Counted from the first letter of the stretch, positions 1 through 12,067 are shown. The stretch: 64,000 nucleotides of DNA from Blastococcus sp. PRF04-17 (GCF_023016265.1 NZ_CP095412.1:2666001-2730000), one strand, 5' to 3'. Translations and numbers: made by a program. Notes: generated by a model not told the origin, from the letters alone.

Positions 1-1063
1 TGCCGAGGCCCACGAAGACCGCGCCGAACAGCATCCCGTACGCGGCCGGCCCCGCGCTCAGCGAGTCGGCGAAGGCCTGCGCGGTGGCGATGACGACGCC
101 CGCCGCCATGAATGCGCCGGTGATGCCCACGACGAGGCCGCGGACCAGCGGGGTGTGCCCGGCGAAGGAGAACCCGGAGCGCAGTGAACCGAAGAAGCTC
201 TCCCCCTCGACCGCCGCACCCGTCCGCCGGCCGCTGATCGACGGGAGGTTCCAGATGATGACCGCGGCGACCAGGTAGGTGAGCGCGTTGAGGTACAGGG
301 CCAGGTCGATCTCGTCGAGGCCCGACACCGCACGGCTCAGCGGGCCCCCGACCGCCGCCAGCAGCGAGAAGACGATGCCGGCCAGCACGGGCGTGAGCCC
401 GTACGTGGTGACCAGCGACAGCTGGTTGGCCGGTTCGAGCTGGTCCTTGCGCACCATGTTCGGGACGGCGGCGTCCTTGGCGGGGATGAAGAAGAGGCTG
501 ACCGCCTCGATGACGAACTGCGCGATGAACAGCCACACCAGCTCGTTGACCAGCGGGATCGACGCGAAGAGCGCGAAGCGGATGACGTGCGTGACGACCA
601 TGGTCTTGCGCCGGTCGAACCGGTCGGCGAAGGCACCCGCCAGGGGACCCAGCACGATCGACGGCAGCAACCGGAACAGCAGCACGGCGCCGAGGGCGAA
701 GTTCTTCGCGGCGAAGTCGTCGAACAACGAGGTGGCTGTCGCGGTGATCGCCAGCAGCCCCAGCCAGTCGCCGAAGCTCGACAGCGACGTCGACAGCCAG
801 AGCTGGCGGAAGTCGCGGACGCGCAGCACGGCGCGCAGCTTGGCCACGAGCCCGACCGCACCCACGACGTCGGGCGGCTGTTCCGCGGCTGAACCGCCCT
901 CCCCCGTGACGGCCGGGTCGAGCTCCGCCAAGGGCGCGGCCGCGTCCTCGGGCACCGGCGTGCCTGCGGACGGCACGCCGGTCACCGGTGGCGTCGGGTC
1001 GGACGGAATGGGAGCTCCCCGGTGGTCGGCGGATCGGGGCGGAGCAGGCCCCGGCGGCCTCAC
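1..1063 (-). CDS. MFS transporter, C-terminus cut by window edge
   Basis: Membrane exporter of the major facilitator superfamily, substrate unknown. The frame on the minus strand is open from the window edge to a GTG at 1061-1063. After about 60 Pro/Ala-rich, probably disordered residues comes the typical MFS opening VRDFRQLWLSTSLSSFGDWL, then alternating hydrophobic segments with the loop-2/3 motif GAFADRFDRRK and later LYLNALTYLVAAVIIWNLP. A lower-case start nearer the first helix (in-frame GTG about 40 codons downstream) is possible. It is divergent from the methyltransferase at 1142. The C-terminal helices lie outside the window. Confidence 0.8.
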   Translation of the reverse strand, partial: MRPPGPAPPRSADHRGAPIPSDPTPPVTGVPSAGTPVPEDAAAPLAELDPAVTGEGGSAAEQPPDVVGAVGLVAKLRAVLRVRDFRQLWLSTSLSSFGDWLGLLAITATATSLFDDFAAKNFALGAVLLFRLLPSIVLGPLAGAFADRFDRRKTMVVTHVIRFALFASIPLVNELVWLFIAQFVIEAVSLFFIPAKDAAVPNMVRKDQLEPANQLSLVTTYGLTPVLAGIVFSLLAAVGGPLSRAVSGLDEIDLALYLNALTYLVAAVIIWNLPSISGRRTGAAVEGESFFGSLRSGFSFAGHTPLVRGLVVGITGAFMAAGVVIATAQAFADSLSAGPAAYGMLFGAVFVGLG

Positions 1064-1127
1064 GCTACCGGGCGGACGTGACGATTTCGGCAGGTTTCCG
1101 CCCAGAAGGGGTCAGGCGGCGGAGCAC

Positions 1128-1133
1128 TAGGGT
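1128..1133 (+). promoter_or_regulatory. -10 element (TAGGGT), leaderless promoter for tam
   Basis: TAGGGT fits the actinobacterial -10 pattern TAnnnT and ends 8 nt before the GTG at 1142, the spacing expected for a leaderless transcript. It supports that GTG, placed just before the repeat array, as the true start. Confidence 0.4.
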
Positions 1134-1141
1134 CGGCTCCC

Positions 1142-2089
1142 GTGGCGGACGCGGGGCAGTCGGCGGACGCGGGGCAGTCGGCGGACGCGGGGCAGTCGGC
1201 GGACGCGGGGCAGTCGGCGGACGCGGGGCAGTCGGCGGACGCGGGGCAGTCGGCGGACGCGGGGCAGTCGGCGGACGCGGGGCAGTCGGCGGACGCGGGG
1301 CAGTCGACCGGTGCGTGGGACCCCGACGGCTACCTCCGGTACGCGGGCGAGCGGGCCCGCCCGTTCGCGGAGCTGCTCACGCGGGTCGCCGTGGCCACCC
1401 CGCGGGTCGTCGTCGACCTGGGCTGCGGCGAGGGAGCGCTCACGGCGTCCCTGGCGCGGCGCTGGCCCGGAGCCAGGGTCACCGGCGTCGACTCCTCCCC
1501 CGAGATGCTGGCCGCCGCGTCCGCGCACGCGCGACCGGGCCGGGTCGACTTCGCGCTCGGGGACGTCCGCGACTGGGTCCCCGACGGACCGGTCGACGTG
1601 CTGGTGAGCAACGCGGTCCTGCACTGGGTGCCCGGGCACGAGGAGCTGCTCGGCCGGTGGGCGGAGTGGCTGGCGCCCGGCGGCACCCTGGCCGTGCAGG
1701 TGCCGGGCAACTTCCGGGCACCGACGCACGCGCTGCTGCGCGGGCTCTGCCGGTCGCCGCGATGGGGGGCAGCGGTGGCCGATGCGGCACCCCACCCCGA
1801 CGCCGTCCTCGAGCCGGCCGGCTACTTCGACGTCCTGACGTCGGCCGGGCTGACCGCCGACGTCTGGGAGACGACCTACCTGCACGTCCTGAGCGGGCCC
1901 GATCCGGTGCTGGGGTGGGTGCGCAGCACCGTGCTGCGGCCGGTGCTCGCCCTGCTGGACGGCGACGACGCGGCGCAGCTCACCGCCGCGTACGCCGCCG
2001 CGCTGCGCGAGGCCTACCCGCAGCGACCCGACGGGACGACGGTGCTCCCGTTCCGCCGGGTCTTCGCGGTCGGCGTCCGGCCGGCCTAG
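1142..2089 (+). CDS. tam: Trans-aconitate 2-methyltransferase with repeat-expanded N-terminus
   Basis: SAM-dependent methyltransferase that, in its family, monomethylates trans-aconitate, an inhibitory by-product of the citric acid cycle. The Rossmann fold begins with the SAM-binding motif VVDLGCGEGALTASL (about residues 97-111), followed by VTGVDSSPEML and the family segments LHWVPGHEELL and WLAPGGTLAVQVPGN. The family is usually about 250-260 residues; this one is 315. The excess is nine exact ADAGQS repeats directly after the start codon, encoded by an 18-bp DNA repeat. The normal protein would begin near TGAWDPDGYLRYAGERARPF. GTG 1142 is chosen because no start codon follows the array before the domain and a -10 hexamer sits 8 nt upstream. 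Confidence 0.88.
   Translation: MADAGQSADAGQSADAGQSADAGQSADAGQSADAGQSADAGQSADAGQSADAGQSTGAWDPDGYLRYAGERARPFAELLTRVAVATPRVVVDLGCGEGALTASLARRWPGARVTGVDSSPEMLAAASAHARPGRVDFALGDVRDWVPDGPVDVLVSNAVLHWVPGHEELLGRWAEWLAPGGTLAVQVPGNFRAPTHALLRGLCRSPRWGAAVADAAPHPDAVLEPAGYFDVLTSAGLTADVWETTYLHVLSGPDPVLGWVRSTVLRPVLALLDGDDAAQLTAAYAAALREAYPQRPDGTTVLPFRRVFAVGVRPA
1145..1306 (+). repeat. Nine tandem copies of an 18-bp unit inside tam
   Basis: Nine perfect or near-perfect head-to-tail copies of gcggacgcggggcagtcg. The unit is a multiple of three, so every copy number keeps tam in frame and adds one ADAGQS hexapeptide. This is the form expected from slipped-strand expansion of a single ancestral copy, and copy number could vary among strains or be miscounted in assembly. 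Confidence 0.97.
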
Positions 2090-2113
2090 CAGTGGCCCAG
2101 CCGGAGGAACGGC

Positions 2114-4938
<2,825 letters not shown>

Positions 4939-5237
4939 GGTGCTCCTGTCGGTGGTGCTGCGGTGGTGCTGCGTCGGCGAGGGGTCGGTGAGGGCGGCGC
5001 GAGGGCCCCGGGCTGGGGCGAGGCACCGGGTGCGCGGGCCGTGGCTCGGACCCGGGCGCTCCCGACACCGGCGGGCACGCCTGCGGACTGCGCGAAACGC
5101 CCCCTCTGGCGGGCCACGGTAAGCCACACCCCGTCCACGGCGCCGGGGACGGGCCTCCTCGGGCGTGCCGTCACCGGGATGAACGCAGATGGTGCGGCCG
5201 TGTTCCCCGGCACCGGAGGAGGCCTCCCGCGAAGGAG
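4939..5237. other. Non-coding region upstream of topA
   Basis: About 300 bp with no convincing gene. The topA frame stays open through it to 5253, but composition is Arg/Pro-rich and unlike a TopA N-terminus, so I read it as leader and promoter. A TACCGT on the minus strand (5116-5121) could be a topA -10, giving a leader of about 170 nt. Confidence 0.4.
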
Positions 5238-6686
5238 TCAGGGCGGGGTCCACGGTGCGCCGACCACCTCCCCCACCCCGGCGAGGGTCGCCGACCCTCG
5301 CTCGTAGTGGTCGGAATGACCGGTACCGGGGTCGCGCGGCAACGGCGTCGACCCGAACGCCTCGGCCCGGGTCGAGATCCCGAACCAGGCGGCGTAGGTG
5401 ACGAGGTCGGCGGCCGAGGCCACGTCGTAGACCTCGGGTACCTCGAGGCCGGCGGCGTCGTCCTCCATGCCCGGGCTGCCCAGCAGCACGACGGCATCGG
5501 CGGCGAGGCGGCCACGGACGTCGGCCGCCTCGTCCACGAGCACCGTGCCGTAGCTGTGCGCGAGCACCGTCGTCCTCGGCAGCGGCCGCCCCACCGCGCC
5601 GCGGGCGTCCGCCAGGCCGGCCAGCGCCTTGGCGAGCGCCGCCCCACCACGCCAGGCCGCCGTACGGGAGAGCGCGCTCGGCACCGTGTGCGGCGTGCCG
5701 TAGCCCAACCAGACCATGGTGGCGACGGTCAGACCCGGGGCCGCGGCCCGGGCCGCCGTGCCGACGTCGCGGGCGTTCCCGGTCAGCCCGTCCAGGTCGT
5801 CGGCGGGCGAGTTGGCGATGCCCGGGACGAGGACGGCGACGGCCTCGGCGGAGTCGAGATCACCCAGCGCGAGCGCGACCAGGTCCTCCTCGAGGTCGAG
5901 CAGGTGCAGCTGCACGACCCGGCCGAGGGCCTCCTCCTCCCGCAACCGCGCGGCGACCGCCGCGGCGGTCGCCGACGCGGCCGGCGAGAGCCGGGGATCG
6001 GCGAGGGCCTGGCGCAGCAGCCCGCGGTTGGCACGGTCCCGCGCCCAGGCGGGCAACCCGTCGAGCCCGCCCAGCACCGCCGGAGCACGGTGGAGCAACG
6101 CCAGCTGCACGGCGGCCGGCAGGGCGGCCCACCAGGCGGCGACCTCGGCGGGCGGCCGGGCGCCCGCGGGCGCGCCGAGCGCCGTCCCCGCATCGGCGGC
6201 GCCGGGAGCCAGCGGGGCCGCGAGCGGGCCGGCCGGGACGGCCAGGGCGGTCCCCGCGGCCTCCGCCGCTGCCCCCGCGGCCGCGGCGCGCTCGAGGGCC
6301 TCCTCCCGGGCGGCCGACGCGGACTCCGGAGCGGCCACGGCCCCCAGCCGCCCAGCGGGGAGCGAGTACGAGCGGACGGCGGAGGCCTGCGCCGCGGAGG
6401 CCTCGTCGGCCAGGCGGGTGAATGCCGCGGCGGAGTCGGCCATGGCCGCGTCCACCGCCCACGCCGCGGCCGCGACCTCGTCGAGGACGCGCCCGGCGCT
6501 CCGGGCCGACGGACCGGCCCAGGTGCGCTCCGATGCCAGGGACCGGCCCACGCCCTCCAGCCGCGCCCGCCAGGACCGGAGCCGGTCGGCCATCGCGCTC
6601 ATGGTGGCCGCGGCGCCGCGCACCAGGGGGACGTCCCACGCCGCGACGGTCGCCAACCGCTGGTCGTACGGCGCGGCCTCGGTCAT
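5238..6686 (-). CDS. DUF1023-type alpha/beta hydrolase with helical N-terminal half
   Basis: 482 residues starting at ATG 6686. The first 250 or so residues are Ala-rich and helical, resembling a WXG100/LXG-type export domain; the C-terminal half is a DUF1023 alpha/beta hydrolase with the nucleophile elbow TTVLAHSYGTVLVDEAA (AHSYG for the usual GHSYG), preceded by AVAVLVPGIANSP and followed by VVLLGSPGMEDD and a late GHSDHY that may hold the catalytic His. The start overlaps the stop of the preceding WXG100-like gene by 4 bp (ATGA), so the two are translationally coupled. Lipase or esterase activity and export by type VII secretion are inferences; no ESX machinery is in the window. Confidence 0.75.
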   Translation of the reverse strand: MTEAAPYDQRLATVAAWDVPLVRGAAATMSAMADRLRSWRARLEGVGRSLASERTWAGPSARSAGRVLDEVAAAAWAVDAAMADSAAAFTRLADEASAAQASAVRSYSLPAGRLGAVAAPESASAAREEALERAAAAGAAAEAAGTALAVPAGPLAAPLAPGAADAGTALGAPAGARPPAEVAAWWAALPAAVQLALLHRAPAVLGGLDGLPAWARDRANRGLLRQALADPRLSPAASATAAAVAARLREEEALGRVVQLHLLDLEEDLVALALGDLDSAEAVAVLVPGIANSPADDLDGLTGNARDVGTAARAAAPGLTVATMVWLGYGTPHTVPSALSRTAAWRGGAALAKALAGLADARGAVGRPLPRTTVLAHSYGTVLVDEAADVRGRLAADAVVLLGSPGMEDDAAGLEVPEVYDVASAADLVTYAAWFGISTRAEAFGSTPLPRDPGTGHSDHYERGSATLAGVGEVVGAPWTPP

Positions 6687-7015
6687 CGCGGCGCGTGGTC
6701 CGGGCCGCGGGTCGCGATCCGTGCGGCGAGCGAGCGGTCCTGTGCCGAGTAGTCCGCGGCCGCGGCGGAGAGGGTCCCCGCCAGCGCGGACGCACTGTCG
6801 GCGAGAACCTCCTGCAGGCCCGCCCACCGGGTGGTGGCGGTCTGCGCGGTCCACCCTTCGACGTCGCCGAGCGCGGCGAGGAAGGAGTGGCCGGTCGAGC
6901 GGCAGAGGTCGGCGTCCTCGGCGAGCTCCCCGGCCAGCACCGCGAGTTCGGCGGCGAGCGCCTCGAGGGCGTCCGGGAGGACGGTGATGCGTTCCGGAGG
7001 GCTGGGCGAGGACAT
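6683..7015 (-). CDS. WXG100-like small helical protein
   Basis: 110 residues from ATG 7015. It is a two-helix, Ala/Leu-rich soluble protein of WXG100 size, with Trp in the central turn region (DVEGWTAQTATTRWAGLQE) rather than a strict WXG. Such proteins are partners or substrates of type VII secretion. Its last codon overlaps the start of the DUF1023 hydrolase by 4 bp, suggesting a co-translated pair that acts together. Confidence 0.6.
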   Translation of the reverse strand: MSSPSPPERITVLPDALEALAAELAVLAGELAEDADLCRSTGHSFLAALGDVEGWTAQTATTRWAGLQEVLADSASALAGTLSAAAADYSAQDRSLAARIATRGPDHAPR

Positions 7016-7091
7016 GCGGCGGCTCCCGTCGTCGGCCGGTCCGGGGGACCGGGAGGCGGGCGACGCTAGGAGCCGGGTGGGACGGTGCGTG

Positions 7092-7118
7092 CGCCGCCGT
7101 CCACAGCGGACGGCGGCG
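7092..7118. other. 11-bp stem-loop upstream of the WXG-like gene
   Basis: CGCCGCCGTCC (7092-7102) pairs perfectly with GGACGGCGGCG (7108-7118) across a 5-nt loop. It lies between the hppA terminator and the WXG-like gene on the minus strand, so it could be a second terminator or a leader structure. Confidence 0.5.
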
Positions 7119-7130
7119 TCCACAGCCTCC

Positions 7131-7175
7131 GGCGCGATCCTCCGGCCGGACCCGGGCCGGCCGGAGGATCGCGCC
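7131..7175 (-). terminator. Perfect 19-bp stem terminator after hppA
   Basis: 7131-7149 and 7157-7175 are perfect reverse complements (19 bp) around a 7-nt loop, beginning 10 bp past the hppA stop. No U-run, as is common in high-GC actinobacteria. Confidence 0.75.
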
Positions 7176-7184
7176 GTGCGGAGG

Positions 7185-9458
7185 TCAGGGAGCGGTGGTG
7201 GTGAGGGTTCCGGACGTGCCGGAGCTCTCGGTCGCGGAGGCGCCGCCGACGACGATCGACCGCCGCTTGGACACCACGACGGAGGCGACGATGATCGCCA
7301 CCGCCCCGAGCGCGATGAGCACGCGGACGGTGGTGTTGGCGTCGTCACCGAAGGAGAGGGCGACGATCGCCGGGGCGATCAGCAGGGCGACCAGGTTCAT
7401 CACCTTGATCAGCGGGTTGATGGCCGGACCGGCGGTGTCCTTGAACGGGTCACCGACGGTGTCACCGATGACGGTGGCCGCGTGGGCCTCGCTGCCCTTG
7501 CCGCCGTAGGCGCCGTCCTCGACCATCTTCTTGGCGTTGTCCCAGGCTCCGCCGGAGTTGGCGAGGAAGACGGCCATGAGCGTGCCGGCCGCGATGGCAC
7601 CGACCAGGTAGGCCGCCAGCGGGCCGATGCCGAGGCCGAAGCCCACGGCGACGGGCGCCAGGACGGCGAGCAGGCCAGGGGTGGCCAGCTCGCGCAGCGA
7701 GTCCCGGGTGCAGATGTCCACCACGGCGCCGTAGTCCGGCCGCTCCGAGTAGTCCATGATCCCGGGCCGGGTGCGGAACTGCTCCCGGACCTCGAACACG
7801 ACCCGCCCGGCAGCGCGGGAGACGGCGCTGATGGCCAGGCCGGAGAAGAAGAAGACCACGGCCGCGCCCAGCACCGCCCCGACGACGTTGTTCGGGTTGA
7901 CCAGCTGGAAGGCGTCGCCGAGGGTGGCACCGGCCTCGTCGAGCGCGACCTGGATCTGCGCGTTGTAGGAGCCGAAGAGCGCCGTCGCGGCGAGGACCGC
8001 CGTCGCGATCGCGATGCCCTTGGTGATGGCCTTGGTCGTGTTGCCGACCGCGTCGAGGTCGGTGAGGGTGCGGGCGCCCTCCTCGTCGATGTCGCCGGAC
8101 ATCTCGGCGATGCCCTGCGCGTTGTCGCTGACCGGGCCGAAGGTGTCCATCGAGACGATGACGCCCGCGGTGGTGAGCAGACCGCAGCCGGCCAGGGCCA
8201 CGGCGTAGAGCGCGGCGCCGCCGCCGATGAGGAAGGCGCCGTAGACCGCGCCGCCGATGAGGATCGCGGCGTAGACGGCCGACTCCAGGCCCAGGGAGAT
8301 GCCCGACAGGATCACGGTGGCCGGGCCGGTCAGGGAGCTGCGGCCGATGTCGCGGACGGGCTTGCGGCTGGTCTCGGTGAAGTATCCGGTGAGCTGCTGG
8401 ATCGTCGCGGCGAGGACGACACCGATGAGCACCGACACGAACCCGAGCACCTGCGGGCTGACGTCGAGGCCATCGACCTCGCTGAGGCTCGGCAGGTAGG
8501 TGAAGGACGCAATGGCGACCAGGACGAGCGAGACCGCGGCGGAGAGGAAGAAGCCGCGGTTGATCGGTGCGAGCCCGTTGGCGTCGTTCTTCCCCGGGTT
8601 GCTGGCCAGGATGCCGACGACCGAGGCGATGATGCCGATGGCGGCGATCAGCAGCGGGAAGACCATGCCGACGTTGCCGAAGAAGACCTGTCCGAGGATG
8701 AGCGCGGCGACCAGGGTGACGGCGTAGGACTCGAAGAGGTCGGCGGCCATGCCGGCGCAGTCACCGACGTTGTCCCCCACGTTGTCGGCGATCGTCGCGG
8801 CGTTGCGCGGGTCGTCCTCGGGGATGCCCGCCTCGACCTTGCCGACGAGGTCGGCGCCGACGTCGGCGGCCTTGGTGAAGATGCCACCGCCGACGCGCAT
8901 GAACATCGCCAGCAGGGCGCCGCCGAAGCCGAAGCCCTCGAGGACGACCGGTGCGGTCTCGTCGAAGAACAGCAGGGCGGCCGCCGCGCCGAGCAGACCG
9001 AGGCCGACGGTGATCATCCCGCAGACGCCGCCGGTGCGGTAGGCGATCTTGAAGGACGGGCGGTAGCCGCCGGCGCGCGCGGCAGCGGCGACGCGCACGT
9101 TGCCGCGGGTGGCCAGCGTCATGCCGATGAAGCCGACCGCGGCGGAGAAGAAGGCGCCGAGGAGGAAGAACGCCGCCCGGCCGACCCGGGTGCCCCAGCC
9201 ACCCTCGGCGACGGGCAGGACCAGCAGCAGCGCGAAGACGATGACGGCGAAGATCGCCAGCGTCTTGAACTGCCGCCGCAGGTAGGCCGCCGCACCCTCC
9301 TGGACCGCCTGCGCGATCTCGCGCATCTTCACCGTGCCCTGGTCGGCGGCCAGGACGGCGCGGACCAGGTACGCGGCGAAGCCGAGCGCGGCCAGGGAGA
9401 TGGCGAGGACGATGACGACGAGCGTCACGTCCCCGCCGGACAGCGAACTTTCCGGCAT
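7185..9458 (-). CDS. hppA: K+-insensitive H+-translocating pyrophosphatase
   Basis: Integral membrane proton pump driven by pyrophosphate hydrolysis, 757 residues with about 16 membrane segments. The substrate site is clear: DVGADLVGKVEAGIPEDDPR and the acidic loop IADNVGDNVGDCAGMAADLF, with a second set near the C-terminus (DNAKKMVEDG, GDTVGDPFKDTAGPAINPL). GNTTKAITKG carries Lys at the position that marks the K+-insensitive subclass. ATG 9458 is preferred over ATG 9470 because GGAGGAA lies just upstream of it. The gene is divergent from the helicase at 9646 and ends in a strong terminator. Confidence 0.96.
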   Translation of the reverse strand: MPESSLSGGDVTLVVIVLAISLAALGFAAYLVRAVLAADQGTVKMREIAQAVQEGAAAYLRRQFKTLAIFAVIVFALLLVLPVAEGGWGTRVGRAAFFLLGAFFSAAVGFIGMTLATRGNVRVAAAARAGGYRPSFKIAYRTGGVCGMITVGLGLLGAAAALLFFDETAPVVLEGFGFGGALLAMFMRVGGGIFTKAADVGADLVGKVEAGIPEDDPRNAATIADNVGDNVGDCAGMAADLFESYAVTLVAALILGQVFFGNVGMVFPLLIAAIGIIASVVGILASNPGKNDANGLAPINRGFFLSAAVSLVLVAIASFTYLPSLSEVDGLDVSPQVLGFVSVLIGVVLAATIQQLTGYFTETSRKPVRDIGRSSLTGPATVILSGISLGLESAVYAAILIGGAVYGAFLIGGGAALYAVALAGCGLLTTAGVIVSMDTFGPVSDNAQGIAEMSGDIDEEGARTLTDLDAVGNTTKAITKGIAIATAVLAATALFGSYNAQIQVALDEAGATLGDAFQLVNPNNVVGAVLGAAVVFFFSGLAISAVSRAAGRVVFEVREQFRTRPGIMDYSERPDYGAVVDICTRDSLRELATPGLLAVLAPVAVGFGLGIGPLAAYLVGAIAAGTLMAVFLANSGGAWDNAKKMVEDGAYGGKGSEAHAATVIGDTVGDPFKDTAGPAINPLIKVMNLVALLIAPAIVALSFGDDANTTVRVLIALGAVAIIVASVVVSKRRSIVVGGASATESSGTSGTLTTTAP

Positions 9459-9645
9459 GCGTTCCTCCATGCAGTCGGTGCCGCCGGGGGGCGCGCTGCA
9501 CCCCGTGTCGGCAGAGCTCGGGTCCGGACGTCGAGGGCTTCGTCGCACCGAACGCGGCGCGAGTGTAAGTGAGATCACACGCTGTGCAGACGTCCACGAC
9601 GTTCTGTAAGGCGGATCACATCCGTCCGGTGACCGGATCACAACG

Positions 9646-12066
9646 ATGGGATTCGACGTGTCGCCGGTTGCGCAGAGGTGTGAGAGTGGGGAGGTGACCA
9701 CGCTCCACCCCGCTCCGGCGCTCGAGGTGCCGCCGGGTGCCGAGCTGCTCGCGGATCTGCTGGCGGGCATCGAGGAGGCGGAGCAGCCGGTCACGCATGT
9801 GCACCACGTCCCGGTCCGGGTGAGCACCACTGCGCCGTGGCCCGAGTGGGTCGGTGCTCCGCTGCGCGGCCGGCTGCAGGAGCGTGGCGTGCTCGCGCCC
9901 TACCGGCACCAGGTGGACGCCGCCCAGCTGGCCCGCGACGGACAGCACGTCGTCGTCGCGACCGGCACGGCGTCGGGCAAGTCGCTGGCCTACCAGCTGC
10001 CCGCGCTGACCCGGCTGGCCGAGGACCCCCGCGCCTGCGTCCTCTACCTGGCGCCGACGAAGGCCCTGGCCCGCGACCAGCTCGCCTCGGTGGCCGCCCT
10101 GGCCGATGCCTCGGTGCGCCCGGCGCCCTACGACGGCGACACCCCGCCCGAGGAGCGGGACTGGGTCCGCCGGCACTCGCGGTGGATCGTCACCAACCCG
10201 GACATGCTCCACCGCGGGATCCTCCCCGCCCACCAGAAGTGGTCGAGCACGCTGCGGCGGGTCGCCTACGTCGTCATCGACGAGTGCCACGCCTACCGCG
10301 GCGTGTTCGGCTCGCACGTGGGCCACGTCCTCCGCCGGCTCCGGCGGATCTGCCGCCGCTACGGCGCCGAGCCGGTCTTCGTCCTCGCCTCGGCCACGGT
10401 GGCCGATCCGGCCACCGCCGCCACCCGTCTGGTCGGCGCGCCCGTGGCGGCGGTCACCGAGGACGGCTCGCCCCGTCCCGGCGCGACGTTCGCGCTGTGG
10501 GAACCGCCGCTCACCGAGCGGACCGGTGAGCACGGCGCCCCCCTGCGTCGCTCCGCCGCGTCCGACGCGGCGACGCTGCTCGCCGACCTGGTCGAGCGAG
10601 GCGCCCGGACCCTCGCCTTCGTCCGGTCGCGGCGCAGTGCCGAGTCGGTGGCCGACCAGGCCCGCCGTCTGCTGCACGACCGGGGCCGCGACGACCTGGT
10701 GCGCCGGGTCGACTCCTATCGCGGCGGCTACCTGCCCGAGGAGCGACGCGAGCTCGAGCGCGCGCTGTCGGCGGGGCACCTGCTCGGCGTCGCCAGCACC
10801 AACGCCCTCGAGCTGGGCATCGACATCGCCGGCCTCGACGCGGTGGTGCTGGCCGGGTACCCGGGCACCCTGGCGTCGCTGTGGCAGCAGGCCGGGCGGG
10901 CCGGTCGCGCACGGAAGGAGTCCCTGGTCGTCTTCGTCGCCCGCGACGACCCGCTGGACCACTACCTGGCCCACCACTCGAAGGCGGTGTTCGGGCGGCC
11001 GATCGAGGCCACGGTGACCGACCCGGCCAATCCCTACGTGCTCGGTCCGCAGCTGTGCTGCGCCGCGGCCGAGCTCCCGCTGCTGCCCGCCGACCTGCCC
11101 GACTTCGGCGGACCGGTCGCCGAGGCGGCGCTCGAGGAGCTGGTCGCGGCGGGGCACCTCCGACGCCGGCCGGCCGGCTGGTACTGGGCCGGGCGTGGGC
11201 GCCCGGACGTGGACATCCGCGGCAGCGGCGGCGAGCCGGTGTCCATCATCGAGGCGGACACCGGCCGGTTGCTGGGCACCGTCGACGCGGACGCGGCCCA
11301 CTCCGCCGTCCACGACGGGGCGCTGTACGTGCACCGCGGCGAGACCTTCGTGGTGGACGAGTACGACGTCGAGGACGCCTGCGCCGTGGTGCACGCCGAG
11401 AGCCCCGACTGGACGACCGTGGCGCGGGACGTCACGGACCTGGGCATCGTCGCGGTCGACCGCGACCGGCCCCTGGGCACGGTCACCGCGCACACCGGGC
11501 TGGTCGACGTGACCAACCAGGTCGTCGCCTACCAGCGGCGCAGGCTCGGCACCGGGGAGGTGCTGGCGGAGTTCCCGCTGGACCTCCCCGCCCGGCAGCT
11601 GCGGACACGGGCCGTGTGGCTGACCCTCGACGGCCTGGCCATCGAGCGGGCCGAGGTGGACGAGGCCGACCTGCCCGGCGCCCTGCATGCCGCCGAGCAC
11701 GCGGCGATCGGCATCCTGCCCCTGCTGGCGACCTGCGACCGGTGGGACCTCGGGGGGCTCTCGACCGCGCTGCACCCCGACACCGGGACGGCGACGATCT
11801 TCGTCTACGACGGGCATCCCGGCGGCGCGGGCTTCAGCGAGCGCGGTTTCGGCGTGCTGCGGCGCTGGCTGCAGGCGACGCGGGCGACGGTGGCCAGCTG
11901 CGAGTGCGAGAGCGGCTGCCCCTCGTGCGTGCAGTCGCCCAAGTGCGGCAACGGCAACGACCCCCTCCACAAGGCCGGCGCCGTGCGCGTGCTCGACGTC
12001 GTCCTCGACGAGCTCGCCTCCGTGGAGGGACCTCTGGACGACGCCGACGAGGCCCTCGCCCGCTGA
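9646..12066 (+). CDS. DEAD/DEAH-type helicase with C-terminal DUF1998 (YprA/MrfA-like)
   Basis: Superfamily 2 helicase of 806 residues. Motif I is TGTASGKSLAYQLP, motif II DECH in VVIDECHAYRGVFGSHV, motif III ASATVADP; the second RecA domain has SRRSAESVADQARRLL, STNALELGIDIAGLDAV and QQAGRAGRARKESL. The C-terminal DUF1998 zinc site is CECESGCPSCVQSPKCG. Bacillus MrfA of this architecture acts in mitomycin-lesion repair; in actinobacteria the role is not established. Start is uncertain: ATG 9646, GTG 9658 and GTG 9694 are all in frame, and the GGGGAGG near 9687-9693 is too close for 9694. Confidence 0.9.
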   Translation: MGFDVSPVAQRCESGEVTTLHPAPALEVPPGAELLADLLAGIEEAEQPVTHVHHVPVRVSTTAPWPEWVGAPLRGRLQERGVLAPYRHQVDAAQLARDGQHVVVATGTASGKSLAYQLPALTRLAEDPRACVLYLAPTKALARDQLASVAALADASVRPAPYDGDTPPEERDWVRRHSRWIVTNPDMLHRGILPAHQKWSSTLRRVAYVVIDECHAYRGVFGSHVGHVLRRLRRICRRYGAEPVFVLASATVADPATAATRLVGAPVAAVTEDGSPRPGATFALWEPPLTERTGEHGAPLRRSAASDAATLLADLVERGARTLAFVRSRRSAESVADQARRLLHDRGRDDLVRRVDSYRGGYLPEERRELERALSAGHLLGVASTNALELGIDIAGLDAVVLAGYPGTLASLWQQAGRAGRARKESLVVFVARDDPLDHYLAHHSKAVFGRPIEATVTDPANPYVLGPQLCCAAAELPLLPADLPDFGGPVAEAALEELVAAGHLRRRPAGWYWAGRGRPDVDIRGSGGEPVSIIEADTGRLLGTVDADAAHSAVHDGALYVHRGETFVVDEYDVEDACAVVHAESPDWTTVARDVTDLGIVAVDRDRPLGTVTAHTGLVDVTNQVVAYQRRRLGTGEVLAEFPLDLPARQLRTRAVWLTLDGLAIERAEVDEADLPGALHAAEHAAIGILPLLATCDRWDLGGLSTALHPDTGTATIFVYDGHPGGAGFSERGFGVLRRWLQATRATVASCECESGCPSCVQSPKCGNGNDPLHKAGAVRVLDVVLDELASVEGPLDDADEALAR

Positions 12067-12067
12067 G

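Noticed and set aside
1142-1310. CRISPR-like array
   Set aside because: Units are contiguous with no spacers and form an in-frame coding repeat; no cas gene is near.
5000-5253. N-terminal extension of topA to an upstream start
   Set aside because: Composition is Arg/Pro-rich and unlike TopA; GTG 4938 gives the normal family start.
9569-9580. Crp-like site GTGAGATCACAC between hppA and the helicase
   Set aside because: Half-sites are 2 bp apart, not 6, so it does not fit the Crp consensus.
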